Shown here in pieces: positions 9,608 through 17,242 of a stretch of 39,152 bases of DNA (position 1 is the first letter of the stretch; each line of letters begins with the position of its first letter). The notes below the pieces were generated by a model. That model saw only the letters and a list, made by a program, of their open reading frames with translations, did not search any database and had not been told where the DNA came from. This DNA comes from Chloroflexota bacterium (GTDB lineage Bacteria; Chloroflexota; Anaerolineae; Promineifilales; Promineifilaceae). The position numbers and the translations under genes are program-made. The DNA lies in NCBI GenBank assembly GCA_020628815.1, contig JAHDEN010000041.1, forward strand, positions 1 to 39,152, in the 5' to 3' direction.

Positions 9608-9651
9608 GGTTATGTCTTATGACATAACCTTGGAAGTTTTGCCAAAACTTC
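9608..9651. repeat. Twin perfect palindromes after gltD
   Basis: Two adjacent perfect hairpins lie just after the gltD stop: GGTTATGTC-TTAT-GACATAACC (9608-9629) and GAAGTTTT-GCC-AAAACTTC (9633-9651). Neither carries a T-tail; the actual terminator lies 43 bases further. The second shares a GTTT..CCAAAAC core with the palindrome at 32057-32089. Confidence 0.7.
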
Positions 9652-9693
9652 AGGGTGCCAATGGCTGACAAGCCAAAGGCAGGAAAAAGAAAA

Positions 9694-9728
9694 GGCGTGT
9701 CCAGTTTGTTCTGGGCACGCCTTTTTTG
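9694..9728. terminator. Bidirectional terminator between gltD and the DUF6159 gene
   Basis: GGCGTGTCCAG (9694-9704) pairs with CTGGGCACGCC (9711-9721) with one G-U pair. It is followed by six Ts and GTTTT on the plus strand and flanked by an A-rich run on the left, which is a T-run on the minus strand. It serves two convergent genes. Confidence 0.85.
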
Positions 9729-9755
9729 TTTTCAAATTAATGTTTCAGATTTGGC

Positions 9756-10619
9756 TTACCGGCCGAACCAGCCTCGTTTTTCTTTGGCTTTGAAGGCTTG
9801 GGCGATTAATTGGTCGTCAAACCAATCGCTCGACTGCCCTTCGGCCGCATAAAGATAGACGGCCGCCGTATAAATGCTGGTCAGCGTTGAGCTGATAATA
9901 GACAGCAGCAAAACGCTTAAAACTCCGATTCCCATGACCATGAACATCAACCCTAAAAGCTCTGCACTCGCAAGGGCGATCGTTAGCAATACGGTCAGGA
10001 TAATGACTGCGAATATGATCAGACCAAAGACAAATCCAAGTCCTAAGTTCCCGGCAATTTGTTCGCCCCAAGTTTTCTTGAGCAGCTCTGCGCTGCGTTT
10101 GATCGAATCGATGGGGCCGGTTTTTTCAACGACTAGAACTGGCACAACCAAATAGGTGGCCAAGGTCCAAGCCATCCCCACTAGTCCGATAACGATCCGG
10201 CCGACGATGCCCGCACGCTCTGACAACCAGCGCAAGATAATACCCACGGTGGCCGCGATAACCGCATAGCCCAGAATTGAGCTTAAGTTCTCAAGAGCGA
10301 TATTCAGCCCATCTCGTACCGTGGGGTCACCACCGCGCAAGCGGATCATGGCGGCACCCATCAGCGCTGTATTTGAGAAGAAAATAACGGTGTAGGTGAT
10401 GACGTAGTAGAGGAACAGTACGAAATAGGTCAATATTTCGATATTGTCGCCCATCAGGGATTCAAATAATCCGGCCGCAAACATCGGCAAGATGAAGGTC
10501 AACGAGACCAAAATAACACCAATGGCTGAAATGACTGGGAAAATGGCTAATTCTTTATCCGCTTTGAGAACTTCCCAGCTAGCTTGCACAAGCGCCCAGC
10601 TATTTTTGATTCTTTCCAT
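9756..10619 (-). CDS. DUF6159-like integral membrane protein
   Basis: This 287-residue protein begins MERIKNSWALVQASWEVLKADKELAIFP, the opening typical of the DUF6159 membrane family. About six hydrophobic segments follow, including VISAIGVILVSLTFILPMFAAG, YFVLFLYYVITYTVIFF and LGLGFVFGLIIFAVIILTVLLTI. The C-terminus is cytoplasmic-looking and basic (FKAKEKRGWFGR). The function of the family is not established. The ATG at 10617-10619 was preferred over the adjacent GTG because GGAG sits 8 bases before it. It lies 88 bases downstream of the phosphatase gene on the same strand and ends at the shared terminator with gltD. Confidence 0.75.
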   Translation of the reverse strand: MERIKNSWALVQASWEVLKADKELAIFPVISAIGVILVSLTFILPMFAAGLFESLMGDNIEILTYFVLFLYYVITYTVIFFSNTALMGAAMIRLRGGDPTVRDGLNIALENLSSILGYAVIAATVGIILRWLSERAGIVGRIVIGLVGMAWTLATYLVVPVLVVEKTGPIDSIKRSAELLKKTWGEQIAGNLGLGFVFGLIIFAVIILTVLLTIALASAELLGLMFMVMGIGVLSVLLLSIISSTLTSIYTAAVYLYAAEGQSSDWFDDQLIAQAFKAKEKRGWFGR

Positions 10620-10706
10620 CACTTAATCTCCATAAATTACAGTAGGCGGTAAAACTCACAATCTAAGTTAGCATACCATACGTAGGGGAGGCAACTCAAT
10701 TTTTGA

Positions 10707-11318
10707 TCAGGGCAGATGATGGGCGTCGTTGATTTTAATCAGATAGGGTCCCTCTGGAAAAATATACAGTTCAGCAATAGCTGTGTTGTCGACTCGCATG
10801 CGCCAGCAGTTTTTAAGCGGCATTTCCAAAGCGGTTGCAATAAACATATTGATCGAGCCACCATGGGCCGCGACTAAGATTTTGTCATCCGGGTGTTTGG
10901 CTACCATATCTTCTATAAAGCTTTGTACGCGGCCCTGAAACGCTTGAATCGGCTCAATTCCGGGGATGGCAATACTCGTGACATCGTTGCGCCACTGTTG
11001 GAACTGCTCTGCATCATGCCCTTCAAGTTCATTCCAATATCGACCCTCCCAGGGTCCAAAGCTTATTTCCCGCATGCGCTGGTCCGCAATCGGCTCTAAA
11101 TCGTGGTGATGGGCGGTGATTGCGTTGGCGGTGTCCCAAGCCCTTGACAGATCGCTGGCGTAAACGGCCGCGATGCCCTCTTCGCTGGCTAAACGTTCGC
11201 CTACTAAGCGAGCCTGCTCTCGGCCGGTTTCGTCTAGCTTGGCATCGATTTGCCCTTGCACCCGACGGATGCGGTTCCATTCTGTTTGGCCATGTCGAAC
11301 GAGTAGAAAATGTGTCAC
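10707..11318 (-). CDS. Histidine phosphatase (phosphoglycerate mutase-like)
   Basis: This 203-residue protein belongs to the histidine phosphatase superfamily, whose members hydrolyse or transfer phosphate via a phospho-histidine. The catalytic RHG motif is at residues 8-10 (LLVRHGQTEWN). Substrate-site residues appear in VQGQIDAKLDETGREQA. The acid residue lies in MREISFGPWEG, and the second histidine is in VAAHGGSINMF. Short single-domain members act on many phosphoesters (alpha-ribazole phosphate, phosphosugars, broad acid phosphatase), and nothing here separates them. Translation starts with GTG at 11316-11318, overlapping the stop of the upstream DUF1461 gene in a GTGA junction, so the two are translationally coupled. 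Confidence 0.9.
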   Translation of the reverse strand: MTHFLLVRHGQTEWNRIRRVQGQIDAKLDETGREQARLVGERLASEEGIAAVYASDLSRAWDTANAITAHHHDLEPIADQRMREISFGPWEGRYWNELEGHDAEQFQQWRNDVTSIAIPGIEPIQAFQGRVQSFIEDMVAKHPDDKILVAAHGGSINMFIATALEMPLKNCWRMRVDNTAIAELYIFPEGPYLIKINDAHHLP

Positions 11319-12007
11319 GTTTTGAGCTTGCTCCTAACCAAATACCGGCCGATAAACATCACGACTACGCCTAGCAGCAGACTGCTAACGCTGATAATGA
11401 CCCCCACATCGAACCAGAACTTTTCTGGGAAAAGGCGAATAAGGGAGTCGGTGTAGTAGAAGGTCCAAGTGCCGGGTGGGAACAGAAGCTCATGGAAGGT
11501 GGTAAAGAATAAAGACCATCCCACCAAAATAAATATGGCGATGGATGCCAGCAGAATAATGGTAGCCCACCCCCCACGGTAAATGGCGTCATACATCTGC
11601 GATCGATCAAGAAAGAACAGGGCTATGAGCCCGGCCGGGACCACCACAAATAGGATGCGCAGCAAACGTTTGATTCCATCAAAAAGATGTTTTACGTCAA
11701 GCATGTGACCTATTTCCCTCTCGTTATAGAGGGGCAAACTCGGATCTTCCGGTAACCGTAAGTCCTCAATCAGATGGATGACATCTTCGGCCACTTCCGG
11801 CCGTTGGATATAGTCGAGCGTTGCCGTACCCAGCTCCAAACGCACTTCGTCTGACCAGCCAAACAAATCTGAAGCGATTCGTGGATACTCAAAAGCGGGA
11901 TAATTAGATGCAATTACTGTGCGCACAACGCTGAATCCGAGTAGGAAAGGGAATGAAAGCACAACAATCCATTTAATAATTTTGGTCGGAAATAACATAT
12001 TTTTCAC
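11315..12007 (-). CDS. DUF1461 / TIGR01906-type membrane protein
   Basis: This protein of up to 230 residues has an N-terminal membrane segment (IIKWIVVLSFPFLLGFSVVRTVIAS) and an extracytoplasmic loop with LPLYNEREIGHMLDVKHLF. Three further spans follow, with FHELLFPPGTWTF and SLIRLFPEKFWFD between the last two. These motifs are characteristic of the DUF1461 (TIGR01906) family of unknown function. The GTG at 12007 or the ATG at 11998 could start it; neither has a clear ribosome site, so the N-terminus is uncertain by three residues. It overlaps the phosphatase start by 4 bases. Confidence 0.85.
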   Translation of the reverse strand: MKNMLFPTKIIKWIVVLSFPFLLGFSVVRTVIASNYPAFEYPRIASDLFGWSDEVRLELGTATLDYIQRPEVAEDVIHLIEDLRLPEDPSLPLYNEREIGHMLDVKHLFDGIKRLLRILFVVVPAGLIALFFLDRSQMYDAIYRGGWATIILLASIAIFILVGWSLFFTTFHELLFPPGTWTFYYTDSLIRLFPEKFWFDVGVIISVSSLLLGVVVMFIGRYLVRSKLKT

Positions 12008-12555
12008 GTGTATGGTCAGAGTTTTAGAAAGTTTTGTGTGTGTTAATAGGGATACGGGGGTGGATCGTCTTAGTTTATATCCTCACCCACTATGCACAGC
12101 AACTTAAATGGATCAACATTTATACATTCACTAGGCTTTGTTGTTATCTAAAGTCTAGGATCTGCATTCTGACTTGTTTTAGCTAAAGTCAAAAGTTTTG
12201 TAGCACCTTTGAATCAAAAGATCACAAATTTGTATGTTCGCCAACGAAACATAGTTAGTTTGGAAGTCTTCTTGACAAAGGGATGAGGCTCGGTCAAAAT
12301 TAGATCACCCTCAGCAGTTAGAAAAGCTATATTTGCAGAGAATTACTAAAGGTTGCCCTCTACCTCTTCTCAATTTTTAAATTGATGGAGGACGCTATTC
12401 CGCACCGGAATACAGACAAACCAAACGACTACAATCAGTATCAATTCGGGTGGAGTGATTGTAGCCATCGTACACAAAACTCAAGCTAAAAGATTTTGTC
12501 TTTTTTATATAAACAGAGCCATTTTATCCTACCTATTTTACATTGGTAAAGTCAT
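12008..12555. other. AT-rich divergent intergenic region
   Basis: No gene is visible in these 548 bases between divergent genes. A possible plus-strand promoter is TTGACA (12272-12277), 17 bases, CAAAAT (12295-12300). TATTCCG-CAC-CGGAATA (12396-12412) is a perfect 7-bp inverted repeat and an operator candidate. CTACAATCA (12429-12437) is repeated inverted as TGATTGTAG (12456-12464). These sites could control the gene starting at 12556. Confidence 0.4.
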
Positions 12556-13644
12556 ATGTCAGTAGAAGAACAAGAACAGATTGATGAACAATTTAACGGG
12601 CTGCCGATGCCTGTGTTTACCGCATTTGGATGGGCTGGGGAAGAAGCCGCCATCCAATTTTCACTATCAAAATTGCGGTTATTTCTCGAAACACTTGCGG
12701 AAACGATGTCAGACAAAGCGAAATTTCGTTTCCCATTTCACGGGCTAAACGAAGATGCTCGGATCCCTTGGTTGGCGGTAAACCGTGACCCAGAGGTTGA
12801 GCCTTATGTCGCTTTTGTTGCGAAACCCAGAGCATTTGAGATGCGGGTATCTATTACAGATCCAGCTGCCTTAAACCGAGGGTTGCGTGCGGCCGAGAAA
12901 AACCCAGAAGCATGGCACAAAATGATCTCATCACTAGGGGTGGGATGGCAGCTTCAAATTGAGCAGCGTTTAAAAGAAGAGGATGCCGTTACCCACTCGC
13001 ATTATGGGGATGTGTTAAAAGATAGTGCGACAAACATTGATCTTCCAACGCTTCAAAAGGCAACGTCGCGAGCCGCTTTCTTGATTACTGAAGAGAAATG
13101 GTCAACACCCATTTTCGTTTCACGAATCATGTCGGCCGATCAAGCTGCTGGCATGGGGCGCGACTTAGTTAAATATATGGTTGTTCAGCTAGATAAGGTG
13201 CTGGATATTGCAGAGTTGTTTTCTCGTTCGTCATCGGGTAAAACTACAACTTCTAAAAAGAAAGGAACAACCACGCGCAAGAAACGGACCGGCCGTTTGC
13301 CCAAGGAGCCAGAGATTCCACAACCACAAACTTTTTCATACACAACCGAACTAAAAGGCTTGCACATTCGCAAAGGATTTGTGAACCTGACGCCGGGCCA
13401 TTGGCCATTCTTCGCCGAGGGAAAACGGATGGAAACCCGGCCGATTACCATTAGCTTTGCCGGAAAATCTGACGATACAAGTGCTGTTTGGCGCTTGCAA
13501 CCCGATGATCAAGCACGGCTCGTTTTGGGTGAGCCAGCACATGCTTGGCTGGCCGCCACCTTCAGTGCAAATTCAATGATCACTGTCAATGGATTGCGCA
13601 CGTTAGAAGATAAAATCGAAGTTGTACTAAGTCCTGCAGAGTAA
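12556..13644 (+). CDS. Unrecognised 362-aa two-part protein with a basic linker
   Basis: I do not recognise a family. The protein is soluble and divides into an acidic N-terminal part (about 1-222) and a C-terminal part (about 258-362). They are joined by a low-complexity Ser/Thr/Lys/Arg linker at about 224-248 (KTTTSKKKGTTTRKKR), which resembles a nucleic-acid-binding tail. The C-terminal part looks beta-rich (FVNLTPGHWPFFAEGKRMETRPITISF). No signal peptide or membrane span is visible. Start at ATG 12556; the upstream GGTAAAG is a weak ribosome site. It stands alone between a divergent operon and pyruvate kinase. Internal CGGCCG sites suggest a resident gene. Confidence 0.75.
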   Translation: MSVEEQEQIDEQFNGLPMPVFTAFGWAGEEAAIQFSLSKLRLFLETLAETMSDKAKFRFPFHGLNEDARIPWLAVNRDPEVEPYVAFVAKPRAFEMRVSITDPAALNRGLRAAEKNPEAWHKMISSLGVGWQLQIEQRLKEEDAVTHSHYGDVLKDSATNIDLPTLQKATSRAAFLITEEKWSTPIFVSRIMSADQAAGMGRDLVKYMVVQLDKVLDIAELFSRSSSGKTTTSKKKGTTTRKKRTGRLPKEPEIPQPQTFSYTTELKGLHIRKGFVNLTPGHWPFFAEGKRMETRPITISFAGKSDDTSAVWRLQPDDQARLVLGEPAHAWLAATFSANSMITVNGLRTLEDKIEVVLSPAE

Positions 13645-13717
13645 TCGGCTTTAAAATAAACAGATCAGGGGCAGGGAAACCTGTTCCTGGCCTATTGCGA
13701 AACTGAATGGAGCCTGC

Positions 13718-13765
13718 AGGGTTTAACTTAATTAGACGTAACAACATTTAATTTGGTTAAACCCT
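13718..13765. repeat. Inverted repeat downstream of the 362-aa gene
   Basis: AGGGTTTAAC (13718-13727) and GTTAAACCCT (13756-13765) are exact inverted copies separated by 28 bases. CGGCCG and CGGCC follow directly, themselves forming a small dyad (CGGCCGTCAATCGGCC). No T-run follows, so a terminator role is unproven. Confidence 0.45.
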
Positions 13766-13894
13766 CGGCCGTCAATCGGCCAATTAACCATTACCCATAC
13801 CTCCCATATCTAAACATAATTCGCTCGGCAGACTGGTCAAATTTGCGCTAAATTGATTTGATTAAGCCGCCAGCCCTAATATCATTTTGCTGTC

Positions 13895-13960
13895 TCTTCT
13901 ATCAGGCTGGTAAATTACATTTACCGGAATGAATTATCTTCCTGCCTGATAACTTAGAAG
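13895..13960 (+). promoter_or_regulatory. Structured leader upstream of pyruvate kinase
   Basis: The bases before pyk can fold into a three-way junction. The closing helix is CTTCTA (13896-13901) with TAGAAG (13955-13960), extended by TCAGGC with GCCTGA. Inside lie a perfect hairpin GGTAAAT-TAC-ATTTACC (13909-13925) and a smaller GGAA/TTCC hairpin (13926-13942). It lies 38 bases upstream of the pyk start codon. I match it to no known riboswitch. Confidence 0.4.
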
Positions 13961-13997
13961 AAGAATCGTACGGTGATATGTATAAAGGTATTTAATC

Positions 13998-15443
13998 GTG
14001 ATTAATTCAATTAAACGCACAAAAATCGTAGCTACTATCGGGCCAGCTTCTCGTGATCCAGAAATGATCCGTGACATGATGCGGGCAGGCATGAACGTTG
14101 CCCGGATTAACTTTTCACATGGAAAAACGGAAGATCATATCGATACAATTGCCACCCTGCGCCGTGTGGCTGACGAAGAAAATGTGGTGTTGGCTTTATT
14201 GGGGGATCTGCAAGGGCCTAAAATTCGCTTAGGCGAATTCGAAACAATCTATTTGAATCCGGACGATCAGGTCAGCTTTTCGCTCGATGGGTCGGTTGAC
14301 GGAACGTTAGGCTTGCCGCATAAAGAACTTTTTGAAGCGTTAAAGCCTGGTGCCAAAATGATTATTGGTGATGGGGAGATGGATTTAGAAGTGATCAGCA
14401 ACGATGGTACCGTGCTGCATTGTAAATCAATCTATGAAGGTGAACTTAAACAGCGCAAAGGGATAAATACGCCCGGCACAAAGCATTCGATTCCTGCGAT
14501 TACAAAAAAGGACAAAGAAGATTTAGCTTTTATTTGTCAGTTTGAGCTTGATTTCGTGGCACTTTCGTTTGTGCGTTCGCCCGATGATATTAATGAGCTT
14601 CGATCGCTCATGGAGGCCCATGGAAAAGCGATCCCGATTATTGCGAAAATTGAGAAGTTTGAAGCGATGCAGAACCTGAAAGGGATTGCTAAAACGGCCA
14701 ATGGGATGATGGTAGCTCGTGGAGATTTGGGGTTGGATATGCCGACTGAAGAGCTGCCCATGCTGCAAAAAGAAATTATTTCGGTGGGGAATCGATATGG
14801 GATCCCTGTGATTACAGCGACACAAATGTTGGCATCTATGGAAACGAGCCCCCGGCCGACACGTGCGGAGGCCAGTGATATCGCCAACGCTATTTTAGAT
14901 GGCACAGACGCCGTTATGCTTTCTAACGAAACGGCCGTTGGGCGCCATCCTGCTTTGGCCGTACGGACCATGGGAGAGATCGCACAAAATACTGAGAAAA
15001 ACTTCCCGTACAAAGCATGGCGGTCAAAACGCAAAGCGATTGCAAAATTGGGAAGCATTTCTGATGCGATCAGCACATCATCTTGTAATTTGGCTGAGCA
15101 AATTAACGCCAAAATGATTGTGACATCAACGATGTCGGGCTATACGGCGCGGCATATTTCTCGCCATCGGCCGGTGACTCCGATTTATGCGGTAACGCCG
15201 CTTACCAAAACTCGACGCCGGTTAGCATTACTGTGGGGTGTCGAATGTATCCGGATGGGGCAAATAGAAAGCACCGATGAAATGATTGCTGAATCTATAT
15301 CTGCTATTGAATCTGAAGACTCAAAACTCAATTTAAAGCCGGGGGATCTAATTGTTCTGACCGGTGGAGTTCCATTTGGCAGAACGGGCCATACAAATCT
15401 TATTCAAGTTCATGAGATCGCAGGATCGTCTGTAAAAGCATAA
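13998..15443 (+). CDS. pyk: Pyruvate kinase
   Basis: This 481-residue glycolytic enzyme transfers phosphate from phosphoenolpyruvate to ADP. It begins INSIKRTKIVATIGPAS and has the expected landmarks: ARINFSHG, LLGDLQGPKIR, the active-site IPIIAKIEKFEAM, MVARGDLGLDMP, PVITATQMLASM and PTRAEASDIANAILDGTDAVMLS. The C-terminal regulatory domain includes MIVTSTMSGYTARHISRHRP. The length is normal for a bacterial pyruvate kinase without the extra PEP-utiliser domain. Translation starts at GTG 13998, with AAAGG nine bases upstream. The stop is only two bases from the convergent stop of the FAD protein, so the two transcripts must overlap. A structured leader precedes it. Confidence 0.97.
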   Translation: MINSIKRTKIVATIGPASRDPEMIRDMMRAGMNVARINFSHGKTEDHIDTIATLRRVADEENVVLALLGDLQGPKIRLGEFETIYLNPDDQVSFSLDGSVDGTLGLPHKELFEALKPGAKMIIGDGEMDLEVISNDGTVLHCKSIYEGELKQRKGINTPGTKHSIPAITKKDKEDLAFICQFELDFVALSFVRSPDDINELRSLMEAHGKAIPIIAKIEKFEAMQNLKGIAKTANGMMVARGDLGLDMPTEELPMLQKEIISVGNRYGIPVITATQMLASMETSPRPTRAEASDIANAILDGTDAVMLSNETAVGRHPALAVRTMGEIAQNTEKNFPYKAWRSKRKAIAKLGSISDAISTSSCNLAEQINAKMIVTSTMSGYTARHISRHRPVTPIYAVTPLTKTRRRLALLWGVECIRMGQIESTDEMIAESISAIESEDSKLNLKPGDLIVLTGGVPFGRTGHTNLIQVHEIAGSSVKA

Positions 15444-15445
15444 AC

Positions 15446-16423
15446 TTACGTTAGCAAAAGGCTTTGAGCTGCAGCCAGCCCGGAGAGAGCCGCCCCCTCG
15501 ACCCGGGCATGCTTAAAGCCATCACCGGCAAAGACGATGGGGGAGCCGTTGATCATAGTTTTCATGAATCGATCGGGAAAACAAACGATAGGTTGAGCAT
15601 ACATCCAGCGGTGTACGTGCACAGATTCAACATGGTTTTTATCGAGGTATCCGGCCGTATGCGCGGCCGATATCAACAGTTCCCCTACTTGATCACGGTC
15701 ATGATCTAAATAGCGTCGGGTAAACGCGGCTGAGCCATGAATAGTCACCGTGGGTTTTGACGAGATGCCTTTCTGCTGGTTGTCACCAATCCAATCGATC
15801 GTGGTGCCACGCACTTGGACTCCGCCGGGGGATGGAATGGAACTGGGGTGATTGAGCACGAGCATAACGGCAAAGCATGGGTCATACTGAATCGCTTCTA
15901 GGGCATCTTTTTCTGCATCTGCTAAGGTCGCATTTCCAGTATTTAGCAAGGCTAACGATTGGGGGACAGGTGGCGTAAGAAGCAGTTGCTTACCAACATA
16001 ACTGTCTCCTGACTCGGTTGACACCTGCCAATGATCGTTCTGGTGATCAATTGCGGTTACTTTTGTTTTTGTGTGGATGGGCAGCGTCTGTGCCATCTGC
16101 TTTGCCATAGACGTCATACCCTGCATGCCACGATAGCGGGGGTAGCCATCCCGGCCGGAAAACCCTCGGCACCATTCGGCCGCACTCCCGTTTTTTATCC
16201 AGCCGTCTACCCAAACTTGAAAATCAGGTTCCCGAACCGTAAAGAATTGCGCACCATGATCTGCGCGAGCGCTGTTGTCAGCTAGTAGGCGTCGGGTTGA
16301 CATGCGTCCTCCAACTTGACGGCCTTTGTCTAAAACGACCACAGTTTGCCCGCTGTTTTGGAGTTGTGTGGCCGCAAGCAGCCCAGAAATACCGGCCCCG
16401 ATAATGATTGTGTCAAGGAGCAT
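15446..16423 (-). CDS. Renalase-like FAD-dependent oxidoreductase
   Basis: This 325-residue flavoprotein has an N-terminal dinucleotide fold, DTIIIGAGISGLLAATQL. It then has the renalase/amine-oxidase-type GGRMSTRR motif, DHGAQFFTV, and a C-terminal FAD-contact segment FAGDGFKHARVEGAALSGLAAA. Bacterial renalase-like enzymes oxidise dihydropyridine isomers of NAD(P)H; whether this one does is inference. The ATG at 16421-16423 gives the Rossmann fold right at the N-terminus. The frame stays open further upstream, but that part overlaps the preceding gene and is probably not translated. It starts 4 bases after the stop of the upstream gene with no Shine-Dalgarno, so translational coupling is likely. 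Confidence 0.85.
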   Translation of the reverse strand: MLLDTIIIGAGISGLLAATQLQNSGQTVVVLDKGRQVGGRMSTRRLLADNSARADHGAQFFTVREPDFQVWVDGWIKNGSAAEWCRGFSGRDGYPRYRGMQGMTSMAKQMAQTLPIHTKTKVTAIDHQNDHWQVSTESGDSYVGKQLLLTPPVPQSLALLNTGNATLADAEKDALEAIQYDPCFAVMLVLNHPSSIPSPGGVQVRGTTIDWIGDNQQKGISSKPTVTIHGSAAFTRRYLDHDRDQVGELLISAAHTAGYLDKNHVESVHVHRWMYAQPIVCFPDRFMKTMINGSPIVFAGDGFKHARVEGAALSGLAAAQSLLLT

Positions 16424-16427
16424 AGAA

Positions 16428-17027
16428 TTATTTGATTGCTGAACTACGTGGCTTGCCGTATAAAAATTCAAATTCTGCGGCCGGATATGCGATCGCCCAA
16501 TCTTCTTCCCACACAAATCGACTTGCATCGCTGTTCCAACCGACAAAAAATGCTTGGTCTAAAGCCGCCACCCGCCCAACTAGTTCATTGTCGATTTTAA
16601 ACGGCGGATTAGAAAGCATCGTTATCAGAACTTGGAGCATGACCCGTGCTTCGACTGCGGTTTTATAGAAGGGCCAGTGTTTGACCGCATTTTCGCGCAG
16701 GTCTCTGATCGCTTCTTGCCATTGGCGCAGTCGGGCTTCAATTTCTAAATTTGCCTTTGATTCGGCCGCAACAACCCATGCCATGACTGTGTTTTCAAAT
16801 GTCTGACGAGCTTTGAGCAACCTGTTTTGTTCGTCTTGGGAAAGGTTGCTTTGCAAGGCCAAAAGTCGGTGCTCACGCATGAGATAACCGCCTAGAGTCA
16901 TCTTCGGCCGGTTTGGCCCCATGGGACCAAATAGAGAATCAGTCTTTAAATAGCTACCCATCTCTTCTGCCATTTCTTCAAGTATGTCTAAGTCTTTTTG
17001 TAGTTTGGTTTTTCTTTTTCCGAACAA
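16428..17027 (-). CDS. Unrecognised 199-aa soluble protein
   Basis: I recognise no family. The protein is mostly helical and charged, opening FGKRKTKLQKDLDILEEMAEEMG. A tryptophan-rich C-terminal half (NAVKHWPFYKTAVEARVMLQ, VGWNSDASRFVWEEDWAIAYP) follows. There are no membrane segments or signal peptide. The start codon is TTG at 17025-17027, supported by AGGAG six bases upstream. It is followed after 4 bases by the renalase-like gene, so the two form an operon and may act together. It is divergent from the peptidase fusion gene. Confidence 0.75.
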   Translation of the reverse strand: MFGKRKTKLQKDLDILEEMAEEMGSYLKTDSLFGPMGPNRPKMTLGGYLMREHRLLALQSNLSQDEQNRLLKARQTFENTVMAWVVAAESKANLEIEARLRQWQEAIRDLRENAVKHWPFYKTAVEARVMLQVLITMLSNPPFKIDNELVGRVAALDQAFFVGWNSDASRFVWEEDWAIAYPAAEFEFLYGKPRSSAIK

Positions 17028-17242
17028 AACGATCTCCTGTGGTGTGATAATTTCCTCTACGTTAAATCAACTATATCTTCGCAAAATTAGAATGCACATT
17101 GATCTACAAAAACTGAGCCAGAGCGCTTTCTCTAGTACTATGAGCCTAGTACCTGTTGCTTTGTTATTGAGATGGGTATAATCCAATAACGTAATTTTCA
17201 CTTAATCAAGGCAAGGAAAAGTCCTGCATCAGTGCAAATTGA

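Noticed and set aside
9655..9852. Small plus-strand frame after gltD
   Set aside because: It runs through the bidirectional terminator and into the convergent DUF6159 gene, and has no family resemblance.
16424..16546. N-terminal extension of the renalase-like protein
   Set aside because: The frame is open but overlaps the end of the upstream gene, and the FAD fold begins at the ATG at 16423, as expected for the family.
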